From contig JAFIEV010000046.1 in NCBI GenBank assembly GCA_020832305.1, positions 124,001 through 188,000 on the forward strand: DNA of 64,000 bases, in the 5' to 3' direction. Both the position numbers and the translations under genes were made by a program. The DNA comes from Cyclobacteriaceae bacterium (lineage in GTDB: Bacteria; Bacteroidota; Bacteroidia; Cytophagales; Cyclobacteriaceae). Below are positions 17,048 to 25,938 of this stretch, in pieces (position 1 is the stretch's first letter; the number at the start of each line of letters is the position of its first letter). The notes below the pieces were generated by a model. The model made no database searches and had not been told where the DNA came from. It saw only the letters and a program-made list of their open reading frames with translations.

Positions 17048-18700
17048 ATGAAAATTATAAAAATTGCCTTTTTGTCTGGTATGTTAGTGTACTGTCATTT
17101 CTTTGCATTTGCCCAATACAAAACTACAGATCAGATCATCAGAGAGCTTCAACAATTACAAGGCAGGCATACATCCCTGGCAGAATTCAGAATTATTGGA
17201 AAAAGCTATGGTGGCATTGATCTACCTGTGATTTTATTGGGTGAAAATCCTGCTGAAGTTAAACCTGCTATTCTTCTTGTTGCGGGTATTGATGGAAGAC
17301 ATATTTCAGGCACTCAGCTGGCGCTCAAAATTGCCGCAGAGACCCTGAATAATCCAGATGACAGCATCAGGCAGGCTTTGCTAAATCATCATCTTTACAT
17401 TATTCCATTCATCAATCCCGACGCACTGAGTTCTTATTTTGGTGAAATGCGCTTTGAGAGGAGAGGAAATGCCAGACCGACCGATCACGATAGAGACGGA
17501 CGTGTTGATGAAGATCCATTCGAAGACCTGAATAGAGATGGCCTTATTACACTTATGCGGATTGCTGACCCATCTGGAACACATATTCCTCATCCCGAAG
17601 ACGAAAGGATTCTCATTCAGGCAGATCCATCAAAAGGTGAAAAAGGTAAATATCTCGTTTATACAGAAGGGATAGACAATGATAAAGATGGCAGATTTAA
17701 TGAAGATGGATTGGGAGGTGTATGGATAGATAAAAATTTCAGCTTTGATTATCCGGCTTTTTCTGAAGGTGCGGGTGAAATGGCTGTATCGGAACCTGAA
17801 TCCCGGGCATTGCTTGATTTTATTTACCAACACCCGAATATCCACACCATAATTACCCTGGGGCCATCCAACAATCTTACGAAAGTTGCAGCCTATGATG
17901 AAAAACAAGCTACAGCCAGGATTATGACATCGCCGGCAAAAGCAGATGTTGTGGCGGCCGAGTGGGTATCAGCATTATTTAACCGAAGTATGGCCACCAA
18001 CGAAGCCCCAGAATTGCCTTTGCAAAGAGGAGACTTTGTTCAAACTGCATACTTTCATATGGGTCGATTCAGCTATGCCAGCCAGGGATGGTGGCCACCT
18101 GAAGTAAATTTGCCAAAGGATACAACGCAAACGAATGAAGAAAAAGTAAAAAGCGACGAACGCGCCAAAAATGAACTAAACTTTTTGCGGTGGGCCGACC
18201 GTGAAGGAATCGATGTCTTTGTTCCATGGCAGTCCATACAACATCCTGACTTCCCAGGCAAAACAGTAGAGGTTGGAGGAATCCGGCCTTTTGCTATGCT
18301 CAACCCACCGGTTGTTTACCTCGACACTGTGAGTCAGTATTATAAAAAATTCATCCGCGATCTACTCTGGGCCTCGCCCAAAGTAGAATTGGTCGATGCC
18401 ACTGTGGAACAAATTGATAAGCAATTATTCAGAATTACGGTAAAAGTAATTAACAGCGGACTCTTACCCACCGGCACAGGCAGTGGCGATAAGCTGCGCT
18501 ACATGCCCAACCTTAAAACTGAAATAGTTTTAACTGAAAAGCAAACACTGCTTTCAGGCAAGAAACACTACCTGAGAGGAGCCCTGGCACCCGGGGAATC
18601 TGTGGAATACAGCTGGCTGATCCAGGGTTCAGGCGCTGTTTCACTTAGCACCGGAAGCCCGGCTGCCGGAAAGGCAACGTACCAAACACAATTGAAGTAA
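17048..18700 (+). CDS. M14 carboxypeptidase-like protein lacking zinc ligands
   Basis: The 550-residue secreted protein (signal peptide about residues 1-23, ending FAFAQ) aligns by eye with the M14 peptidase encoded next to it, but its catalytic positions are gone. Where the active relative has IDGNIHSNELQGSE, this protein has IDGRHISGTQ (81-90), without the HxxE zinc pair. Where the relative has LYHNYGG, it has ITLGPSN, and no NELM-type catalytic Glu is present. It keeps two acidic, Ca-binding-like inserts (DHDRDGRVDED with DLNRDG, and DNDKDGRFNED). It is therefore probably a non-catalytic M14 homologue, perhaps a binding protein or partner of the downstream enzyme. The gap between the two genes is 96 bases. 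Confidence 0.82.
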   Translation: MKIIKIAFLSGMLVYCHFFAFAQYKTTDQIIRELQQLQGRHTSLAEFRIIGKSYGGIDLPVILLGENPAEVKPAILLVAGIDGRHISGTQLALKIAAETLNNPDDSIRQALLNHHLYIIPFINPDALSSYFGEMRFERRGNARPTDHDRDGRVDEDPFEDLNRDGLITLMRIADPSGTHIPHPEDERILIQADPSKGEKGKYLVYTEGIDNDKDGRFNEDGLGGVWIDKNFSFDYPAFSEGAGEMAVSEPESRALLDFIYQHPNIHTIITLGPSNNLTKVAAYDEKQATARIMTSPAKADVVAAEWVSALFNRSMATNEAPELPLQRGDFVQTAYFHMGRFSYASQGWWPPEVNLPKDTTQTNEEKVKSDERAKNELNFLRWADREGIDVFVPWQSIQHPDFPGKTVEVGGIRPFAMLNPPVVYLDTVSQYYKKFIRDLLWASPKVELVDATVEQIDKQLFRITVKVINSGLLPTGTGSGDKLRYMPNLKTEIVLTEKQTLLSGKKHYLRGALAPGESVEYSWLIQGSGAVSLSTGSPAAGKATYQTQLK

Positions 18701-18796
18701 AAAAATTATTCGCAATACAGGCAAATTACCGGCAACAACTATTCTGGCAATGATTATGATGAACTGTGGTTTGCAGTATTTGAAAATATAGATATT

Positions 18797-20554
18797 ATGA
18801 AAATCAAGAGAATTATTTTTGCAAGTACCTCATGGTTGCTTTTTTCTTTTGGGATTGTTATAGCCCAAACTCCGACTGCAGAAGATCTTACCGGACTTCG
18901 GGCCATAGGCTCACCCGCCAATCCCAAAGTGAAAATGTCATGGAACCGCTACCATAACTACCAGCAAATCACAGATTTTTGTCGCCAGTTGACCTCCGCC
19001 TATCCGGGATTGGTCACCATGGAAAGTATGGGTAAATCCTTTGAAAACAGAGACTTGTGGGTATTGGTTATCAGCGATAAGTCGACAGGTGACCCTGGAA
19101 AAAAACCTGGTTTTTATATTGATGGCAACATTCATTCCAACGAATTACAAGGCTCAGAAATAGCTATGTATACTGCATGGTACCTGGCAGAAAGTTTTGC
19201 CAGTGTAAAATTTATCAGAGAATTGCTCCAGGATAAGACTTTTTACATTGCGCCAACTGTAAATCCCGATGCCCGGGAGTATTTTATCTATCATCCCAAT
19301 ACCCCTAATTCTCCCAGATCAGGAATGGTTCCCTTCGATGATGATGGAGATGGAAAAGTGGACGAAGATAAGTACAATGACCTGGATGGTGATGGAAATA
19401 TTGTGATGATGCGCCGTAAAAGCCCTGCAGGACGATGGAATCAGGATCCTGATTTTCCGAATCGCATGGTGCCTGCCAAACCAGGTGAGCCAGGTACCTA
19501 CGAATTACTGGGTTATGAAGGTTATGATAATGACGGCGATGGATTGGTCAATGAAGATGGTATTGGCAGTTATGATCCCAACCGCGATTGGGCCTGGAAC
19601 TGGCAGCCGAGTTATATCCAATATGGCGCCTTGCCTTATCCTGCCTATTTGCCGGAAACCCAGGCTATGAAAGAATATGTATTGAAAAATAAGAACATAG
19701 CAGGGGCTCAGTTATACCACAACTATGGAGGGATGTTTCTGCGAGGCCCCGGAGTGGCAGAAGATGCCCCACTTTATTCCCAAGCCGACATTCAGGTCTA
19801 CGATGCCATAGGAAAACTGGGAGAGAAAATCATACCCGGTTACAATTATCTTGTATTGTACAAAGATCTTTACTCTGTGTATGGCGGCGCCATTGACTGG
19901 TTCAGCCTGGGCAGGGGTATTTTTACGTTTACCAATGAACTCATGACTTCCTATAAGCTCTTTGGACAATCTTCAAAAGAAGGCAGGTGGCAGAATACGG
20001 ATTTTTATGAATTTGATAAGTACCTTTTATTTGGCGATGGATATGTTGAATGGAAGCCATTTAAGCACCCGCAATTTGGCGATATAGAAATCGGCGGTCC
20101 CAAGAAAAACTATATCCGCAACCATCCGGGTTTTCTGCTCGAAGAGGAGGCGCACAGAAATATGGCTTTTACGATCTTTCATGCCTGGTATATGCCCAAG
20201 CTTACCATACAGGAAATTAAACAAAAAGACCTGGGCGGGGGGTTAACGGAAATTACCGCTACTGTGCTTAACGAGCGATTAATACCTACCCATTCTGACC
20301 ATGACATCAAAAACAAAATCACCCGACCCGATTTTATCCGTATCAAAAATGCCAGTGTATTGGCAGGTATGGTTGTTGAAAATGAAGATCTTGGCATAAC
20401 ACGGGAACAAAAATTCAGGCCTGAGGAAATTGAGCTGGCCAATATCCCTGGTATGTCTATGGTAAAAGTCCGTTGGATTGTAAAAGGAAAAACGGGAAAA
20501 GCCGCCGTTGAAGTCGATAGCGAAAAGGGTGGTTTTATAAGTCGTGAGCTATGA
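18797..20554 (+). CDS. Secreted M14-family zinc carboxypeptidase
   Basis: The 585-residue protein has a signal peptide (residues 1-24) and the full M14 active site. The zinc pair is H113-x-x-E116 in GNIHSNE, followed by NPDARE, DPNRDWAWNW with the Asn-Arg pair that holds the substrate carboxylate, LYHNYGG with the third zinc ligand, and FTNELMTSY with the catalytic Glu. Two acidic inserts (DDDGDGKVDED with DLDGDG, and DNDGDGLVNED) look like EF-hand calcium loops, an addition seen in some bacterial M14 proteins. It should remove residues from the C-terminal end of peptides in the periplasm or outside the cell. The next gene (PLP decarboxylase) overlaps its last four bases, which implies co-translation. 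Confidence 0.92.
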   Translation: MKIKRIIFASTSWLLFSFGIVIAQTPTAEDLTGLRAIGSPANPKVKMSWNRYHNYQQITDFCRQLTSAYPGLVTMESMGKSFENRDLWVLVISDKSTGDPGKKPGFYIDGNIHSNELQGSEIAMYTAWYLAESFASVKFIRELLQDKTFYIAPTVNPDAREYFIYHPNTPNSPRSGMVPFDDDGDGKVDEDKYNDLDGDGNIVMMRRKSPAGRWNQDPDFPNRMVPAKPGEPGTYELLGYEGYDNDGDGLVNEDGIGSYDPNRDWAWNWQPSYIQYGALPYPAYLPETQAMKEYVLKNKNIAGAQLYHNYGGMFLRGPGVAEDAPLYSQADIQVYDAIGKLGEKIIPGYNYLVLYKDLYSVYGGAIDWFSLGRGIFTFTNELMTSYKLFGQSSKEGRWQNTDFYEFDKYLLFGDGYVEWKPFKHPQFGDIEIGGPKKNYIRNHPGFLLEEEAHRNMAFTIFHAWYMPKLTIQEIKQKDLGGGLTEITATVLNERLIPTHSDHDIKNKITRPDFIRIKNASVLAGMVVENEDLGITREQKFRPEEIELANIPGMSMVKVRWIVKGKTGKAAVEVDSEKGGFISREL

Positions 20555-21987
20555 TGGACAAAGAAACTTTTAGAAAAGAAGCCCATAAAATGGTCGATTG
20601 GATGGCCGATTACCTTGAAGGAGTAGAGAAATATCCTGTGCGAAGTCGGGTAAAACCCGGAGAAATTTATGATCAAATGCCTGAAAATGCTCCGGAATTT
20701 CCCATTCCTTTTGAAAAAACCTTTGAGGACTTCAACCAAATACTAATGCCAGGCATTACCCATTGGCAGCATCCAATGTTCATGGCTTACTTTAATGCCA
20801 ATACCAGTTATCCGTCGATTTTGGGGGAAATGCTTACAGCAACCCTCGGTGCACAATGTATGATTTGGGATACCTCTCCGGCAGCTGCAGAGCTGGAACA
20901 GAGAGTTTGTGAATGGATGCGGGATTTGCTTGCCCTGCCTAAAGACTTCACAGGGGTTATTCAGGATACCGCATCTACCTCAACCCTATGTGCGCTGCTC
21001 ACTGCCAGAGAAAAATATTCCGATTATGCCATCAATCGCAAAGGATTTGGTTCAATGCATAAATTCAGGATTTATTGTTCTGAACATGCCCATTCATCCA
21101 TAGAAAAGGCGGTGAAAATAGCTGGTTTCGGACAGGAGAACCTGGTGAAAATCGAATGTGATGAAAAGTTTTCAATGAAAACCGCTGAACTGGAGAAAGC
21201 AATTCACGGAGACCTTGCCGATGGACTCAAGCCTCTGATGGTTGTAGCTGCCCTGGGAACTACGAGCACCCTGGCCTTGGATCCTGTAGAGGAAATAGGC
21301 GAAATTTGTAAACATTTTAAGATATGGTTACATGTAGATGCTGCCTATGCCGGAACAGCCGCCGTGCTCCCCGAATACCGGTGGATTCATAAAAGCATGG
21401 AATATGCCGATTCTTATGTGGCAAATCCGCATAAATGGATGTTTACCAATTTCGATTGTTCTTTGTATTATGTGAGGGATCAGGAAAGCCTTATACGTAC
21501 CTTTGAGATACTTCCCGAGTACCTCAAAACAAAAAATACAGACAGGGTAAACAATTACCGCGATTGGGGTATACAATTAGGCAGGCGTTTTCGCGCCCTT
21601 AAATTGTGGATGGTACTTAATACTTATGGAGCTGAGGGCATCCGTCGTCTGTATCGCAAACACATCGAAATCACCGAGGTTTTTACTGAAAAACTACAAA
21701 GGAATAAAGATTTCAGGATCATGGCACCGGTTTTTTTAAACCTGGTCTGCTTCAGATACCAACCCGAAGGAATGAATGAGGATGATGCAGATGCAATGAA
21801 TGCACGCATTCTGGATGCAATAAACAGCAGTGGCCATGCCTACCTGAGTCATACGCGCTTGCATGGCAGGTATGTAATCAGGGCCTGTTTTGGCCAAACC
21901 CGGGTAGAATGGCATCATATGGAGCGATTGTATGAGGAACTAATATCAGTCTCAGGGCTTGAATGTGAGAGCCCTGAGATTAAATAA
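20551..21987 (+). CDS. PLP-dependent group II decarboxylase (aromatic amino acid type)
   Basis: The 478-residue protein matches the group II pyridoxal-phosphate decarboxylases (aromatic-L-amino-acid, tyrosine, glutamate). It begins with the FRKEAHKMVDWMADYLEG segment typical of the aromatic branch and has HPMFMAYFNANTSYPSILGEM, the substrate/PLP block HVDAAYAGTAAV (Asp about 264) and the PLP lysine in NPHKWMFTNFDC (Lys about 295). It should convert an aromatic amino acid into an amine and CO2 in the cytoplasm. The start overlaps the preceding M14 stop codon (ATGA), so the two are translationally coupled. The link suggests that amino acids freed by the peptidase feed the decarboxylase, which would give amines such as tyramine or phenethylamine, but that is inference. 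Confidence 0.9.
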   Translation: MMDKETFRKEAHKMVDWMADYLEGVEKYPVRSRVKPGEIYDQMPENAPEFPIPFEKTFEDFNQILMPGITHWQHPMFMAYFNANTSYPSILGEMLTATLGAQCMIWDTSPAAAELEQRVCEWMRDLLALPKDFTGVIQDTASTSTLCALLTAREKYSDYAINRKGFGSMHKFRIYCSEHAHSSIEKAVKIAGFGQENLVKIECDEKFSMKTAELEKAIHGDLADGLKPLMVVAALGTTSTLALDPVEEIGEICKHFKIWLHVDAAYAGTAAVLPEYRWIHKSMEYADSYVANPHKWMFTNFDCSLYYVRDQESLIRTFEILPEYLKTKNTDRVNNYRDWGIQLGRRFRALKLWMVLNTYGAEGIRRLYRKHIEITEVFTEKLQRNKDFRIMAPVFLNLVCFRYQPEGMNEDDADAMNARILDAINSSGHAYLSHTRLHGRYVIRACFGQTRVEWHHMERLYEELISVSGLECESPEIK

Positions 21988-22044
21988 AGTCTTTTTTCAT
22001 CATGGAATTTTTGCATTTGCCGGTTATCAGCGAGATATAATCTT

Positions 22045-23394
22045 TTAATTCAGGTTAAATGGGTACTTAATCACCTTTCCATAGATTCCATTTTCGACCA
22101 GTGTAATGCCTTTGGGTACATCAAACAGGTTGCTTTCATTGAGTGATTCCACCTCGGCATCGTATAATGTTTGATTTCCCTCTTCATCATACGTAGCTGA
22201 TATTACGGTATAAATACTGATGCGGTCAGGCAGATCGTTTTCGGCAGGCATTACATGCATCCATTTGATTTGATTTCCACTGAAACTTTTAATGGTCCAG
22301 GGTTTATCGTCGTCATTGGCACGTGGATAGGCACCGTAACTTCCCTCACCCAAAAACATTGTGCCTCTTTCATCATCTCTCACATAACCCATGTAGGAAT
22401 CAACCGCTGAACTGTCGGGACGCAAAGGGTAGGTAATTTTACTCATATGAGAATCCCCATCAAAGGAAAGGTTTAAACCGTATGTATAAAACAAATGAGC
22501 CCATTGATTGTACTGATAGGGTTGTTCTGGTTTCTTTTGCGTATGAGGCCACATAGGTTTGTGGTAACCGGCAATTTTGATTCTGTAATCTGCATTCCTT
22601 TTAAAATCATTTTCAAGCCATTGCCTTTGTTCTCCTGCCTGATCTATAGATGAATTAAGCGCCATCAAATGAACAAAATCACCTCCAAATGATACAGAAT
22701 AGTAAATATGAGAAGAGTCGTTGTACTGATAGGGACTATTGAAAATATAATTCAGGTTGGCCTTATCGCCGTTTTCATGGTTTCCATGTAACGGGAAAAT
22801 CGGAATCATTCTTCCATCATCGGTAGTGGTGAGTTCATGCCAGTCTTTAAGCCATAATTGCCAGGCTTCAGGGTCAGTGCCATCTCCGCTGCAGAAGTCG
22901 CCGTTAAACATCACAAAAAGAGGCCGCAGTTTTGAAACCAATCTGTGAGATGCCCGTCCTGCTTCCAGCGGATCTCCGGAACTTTTGGTATCTCCACCGG
23001 CAATAAATGTGAAGGCTTCAGGCTTATCCGGTGCAGTTTTAAACCAATATCTTTCACTTACACCTGTATCATCTTTAATAACAAAATAGTATTCAGTATC
23101 TGGTTTCAGATTGCTCAGTTTGGTAAAATGGGTTGTCATACCGTATTTGTCAAGGATGCGGTCTGCACTTTTTGAGGCTTCATATTTCCAGAAAGCCCTG
23201 CCTTTATCCCTGGTGCCAAACCAAACTACCGGATTAGCCAATTCGTGTTGGTCCCAGGCCAGGGTTATATTCGTTGCGGGGTCATCATTCCAGATAAGTC
23301 TGTATTTATCTGAAACTGCCCTTGTTTCAGGGATGGTTTGACAGGCACTGATTATATAAACTAAAAGGGGGATAAATAGAGCTTTGATTTTCAT
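22045..23394 (-). CDS. Purple-acid-phosphatase-like lipoprotein
   Basis: The 449-residue protein has an N-terminal signal with a lipobox (IISAC). A fibronectin-type domain (about 30-120: ITLAWDQHELANPVVWFG) is followed by a calcineurin-like metallophosphoesterase domain with AGGDTKSS, FNGDFCSGDG, HGNHENGD, GYHKPMWPH and FDGDSHMSK. These are the five blocks of the purple acid phosphatase family. In PAPs the metal-binding Tyr follows the second block; here it reads NGDFC, so the redox-active Tyr seems absent and a mixed metal centre is uncertain. It should release phosphate from extracytoplasmic esters. It is convergent with the PLP-decarboxylase gene and may be monocistronic. Confidence 0.85.
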   Translation of the reverse strand: MKIKALFIPLLVYIISACQTIPETRAVSDKYRLIWNDDPATNITLAWDQHELANPVVWFGTRDKGRAFWKYEASKSADRILDKYGMTTHFTKLSNLKPDTEYYFVIKDDTGVSERYWFKTAPDKPEAFTFIAGGDTKSSGDPLEAGRASHRLVSKLRPLFVMFNGDFCSGDGTDPEAWQLWLKDWHELTTTDDGRMIPIFPLHGNHENGDKANLNYIFNSPYQYNDSSHIYYSVSFGGDFVHLMALNSSIDQAGEQRQWLENDFKRNADYRIKIAGYHKPMWPHTQKKPEQPYQYNQWAHLFYTYGLNLSFDGDSHMSKITYPLRPDSSAVDSYMGYVRDDERGTMFLGEGSYGAYPRANDDDKPWTIKSFSGNQIKWMHVMPAENDLPDRISIYTVISATYDEEGNQTLYDAEVESLNESNLFDVPKGITLVENGIYGKVIKYPFNLN

Positions 23395-23695
23395 AAGAGG
23401 TTTTATTTTATTTGAATTCTTCCCTGGTTATTTCATCACATGAACTGACAAGGCTACTAAAAAATTGCCATAACTTCTATTCATACTTAAATTATACCCA
23501 TCAAATGTTGTATCATCCTATCGGCATTAAGTAAAAGTTTAACTTTCATTCTTGCTATGCGAATGCAATGTCATTGCCTGGGTCAGATAACTGCCATTGT
23601 AAACTAAAGCAAACAAATGAAAATAGTGGGTGAAATGTTTCTGAAAAGGATTAATTTTAGAGAAGGCTTAGATCATTGTTAAAGATAATATTTAA
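23395..23695. other. Intergenic region between two divergent genes
   Basis: This 301-base AT-rich stretch holds the leaders of the phosphatase (minus) and the FAD oxidoreductase (plus). The only structure I see is a small palindrome GCAATG-T-CATTGC (23565-23577), about 120 bases before the FAD gene, which may be an operator. No convincing promoter or gene was found. Confidence 0.3.
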
Positions 23696-25066
23696 ATGAA
23701 GAGAAGAGACATCATTAGAAAAGTTGGAGCAGTATCCCTGGGGCTGGCGTCAACATCTTTAGCTGAAGTACATTCAGCACCGCAGCATCCATTAAATAAA
23801 AGTGGTAAAATCAACTGTGATATTGTTGTTGTTGGGGGAGGAACGGCCGGAGTCATCGCAGCCATACAGGCAGCGAGATTGGGTAAAAATACAATTCTCA
23901 TTGAAAGTGGAAGCCAATTGGGAGGTACCATGACAACGGGGGGCGTATCCTTTCCGGGCCTTTTTCACGCCTGGGGCAAACAGATTATAGGGGGTATAGG
24001 ATGGGAGTTGGTGAGTGAATGTGTGTCATTAAATGGCGATAAGTTGCCTGACTTTTCTGTGATACCAGATAATACTACCATTCGTCACTGGCGCCATCAA
24101 ATCGCTATCAATAGTTCATTGTACACCCTCATTGCAGAAGAAAAATGTTTACAGGCGGGTGTAAAAGTCAGGTATTATGAAAGTCCTGCCTCAATTTCAT
24201 TTAAGAGAAATAATTGGCTCGTTAAAACTGTAGGTAAGGGAACAAGCACAGAGATTTCCTGTAATCAAATAATAGATTGCACAGGAAATGCCTGTATAAC
24301 TGCTATGGCAGGTTTTGAGGTTTTAAGGGAGGATGAAACCCAGCCAGGTTCTCTAATCTTTAGTCTCGATGGCTATGAATATGATGACCTTGACCTGATC
24401 AAAATACCTTTTAAGTATCACAACCTGTTACGACAACAGATGCTTACAAGATCATTAAGTGAAAATACGCCGAATAATTTTCCATCCACAGTTCCGTATA
24501 ATTATGTATATGTTCCTAGTGCAGATTCCACCACCTCTGTCACACATACAGAAGCCAATATATACGGCAGGAATGAATTGCTCAAAATAATCAGGGAACT
24601 CAGATCATATCCCGGCTGTGAAAATATAAGGATATCAAACCTGAAGAGTGAGACAGCCATTAGAGAAACTTATCGGATATTGGGGCTTTACACCGTAACC
24701 CGGGAAGATTATATTGAAGGGGTGGATTTTGAAGATGCAATTTCATATTCTTTTTATCCGGTTGATTTACATAGAGAAGGTAAAAAGATACATCAGGAGT
24801 ATTTAAAGGAAGGTGTGGTAGGAAAAATCCCTCTCAGATCGCTTATCCCAAAGGGCAGTAAAAATTTGATGGTTGCAGGTCGCTGTTTAAGCAGTGATCG
24901 CATGGCTAATTCTGCACTCAGAGTTCAGGCTTCATGTATGGGTATGGGTCAGGCTGCTGCTGTTACCGCATCGCTGGCTATAGAATTAAACACAAGTCCA
25001 GAGAAAGTACCAATAAATAAAATTCATGCAGAACTCAGGAATCAAGGTGCCATTGTGCCAGCGTAA
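23696..25066 (+). CDS. Exported FAD-dependent oxidoreductase
   Basis: The 456-residue protein has a weak Tat-like signal (MKRRDIIRKVGAVSLGLAS) and an N-terminal Rossmann fold with the FAD dinucleotide motif GGGTAGVIAAIQAARLG and the following acidic strand end. A C-terminal part contains LMVAGRCLSSDRMANSALRV, typical of the PF12831-type FAD-dependent oxidoreductases. The acceptor/donor substrate is unknown. Relatives are common in Planctomycetes and Bacteroidota, often near Gfo/Idh/MocA and ThuA-type genes, and may oxidise sugar derivatives. It is followed by the nitroreductase gene after 145 bases with no clear terminator. The Tat signal implies that FAD is bound before export. Confidence 0.82.
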   Translation: MKRRDIIRKVGAVSLGLASTSLAEVHSAPQHPLNKSGKINCDIVVVGGGTAGVIAAIQAARLGKNTILIESGSQLGGTMTTGGVSFPGLFHAWGKQIIGGIGWELVSECVSLNGDKLPDFSVIPDNTTIRHWRHQIAINSSLYTLIAEEKCLQAGVKVRYYESPASISFKRNNWLVKTVGKGTSTEISCNQIIDCTGNACITAMAGFEVLREDETQPGSLIFSLDGYEYDDLDLIKIPFKYHNLLRQQMLTRSLSENTPNNFPSTVPYNYVYVPSADSTTSVTHTEANIYGRNELLKIIRELRSYPGCENIRISNLKSETAIRETYRILGLYTVTREDYIEGVDFEDAISYSFYPVDLHREGKKIHQEYLKEGVVGKIPLRSLIPKGSKNLMVAGRCLSSDRMANSALRVQASCMGMGQAAAVTASLAIELNTSPEKVPINKIHAELRNQGAIVPA

Positions 25067-25211
25067 TTATGTATCTGACCTGAGGGTTTTGCAAAGGCAA
25101 AATGCATCGGATTAGCAAATTCAAGGGCTTTTCATTTTTTCTGCAATTAAACAAAAACTGTAATTATTGCTTTATATATAATATACAATCAGACAAAAAA
25201 CAGTAATAATT

Positions 25212-25817
25212 ATGCAATTTACAGAAACAGATAAGCGTGCTAAAACTGAAAATAAACTCAATCCTTTGTTTGAAAACCGATGGAGTCCCCGGTCGTTCTC
25301 CGGTGAGAAGGTTGATAAAAAAATTATAAAAAAGTTTTTGGAAGCGGCATCGTGGTCTGCTTCTTCATTCAACGAACAACCCTGGAGGTTTATCGTTGGG
25401 ATAAAGGGAGAAGGAATGACATGGGATCATATTTTTGATTCAGTAAACGAGTGGAATCAGCAATGGGTCAAAAATGCTCCGATACTTATATTGGCTTGTG
25501 CTAAAAAGCATTTTTCCCGAAACCAGAAAGAAAACAGGCATCATTTTTACGATACCGGTCAGGCCGTGAATGCCATGATTTTGCAAGCCCTGGAAGATGA
25601 GGTATATGCACATCAAATGGCGGGTTTTGATCCGGCTGTATGTATAGATAAGTTTGAAATACCATCTGAATTTGTACCTGTAGTGGTTGTAGCAATGGGG
25701 TATAAAGGTGAGCCTCAAGAGCTGAAGGAGGAATATCAGAAAGCAGAGCTCGCTGAAAGAAGCAGAAAGGCCCTGGGTGAAATTGCCTTTACAGAAGTCT
25801 GGGAGAAAGCCTTTTAA
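25212..25817 (+). CDS. Nitroreductase-family flavoprotein
   Basis: The 201-residue cytoplasmic protein belongs to the nitroreductase superfamily (FMN-dependent, NAD(P)H-using). The N-terminal RWSPRSFSGEKVDKK and ASWSASSFNEQPWRFIVG blocks match the FMN and substrate-binding region seen in this family. YDTGQAVNAMILQALEDE and the C-terminal VVVAMGYKG follow. Length is normal. Members reduce nitro compounds, quinones or enones; the substrate here is unknown. A strong terminator at 25852-25889 ends the unit, so the next gene (EamA transporter) is independent. Confidence 0.9.
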   Translation: MQFTETDKRAKTENKLNPLFENRWSPRSFSGEKVDKKIIKKFLEAASWSASSFNEQPWRFIVGIKGEGMTWDHIFDSVNEWNQQWVKNAPILILACAKKHFSRNQKENRHHFYDTGQAVNAMILQALEDEVYAHQMAGFDPAVCIDKFEIPSEFVPVVVVAMGYKGEPQELKEEYQKAELAERSRKALGEIAFTEVWEKAF

Positions 25818-25851
25818 AAGAACCCATTTATCAAAAAAGAAAGTAAATGTT

Positions 25852-25889
25852 GAATTTGAGATAGTCTTCTGTCTCAAATTCTTTTTTTT
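25852..25889 (+). terminator. Rho-independent terminator after nitroreductase gene
   Basis: Perfect 10-pair arms GAATTTGAGA (25852-25861) and TCTCAAATTC (25872-25881) with a 10-base loop are followed by eight T residues, 35 bases beyond the nitroreductase stop codon. Confidence 0.9.
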
Positions 25890-25938
25890 AATGCGTATAT
25901 GCCAGGGCATTTTATAAATTGCCGGCACATTAGAATCG

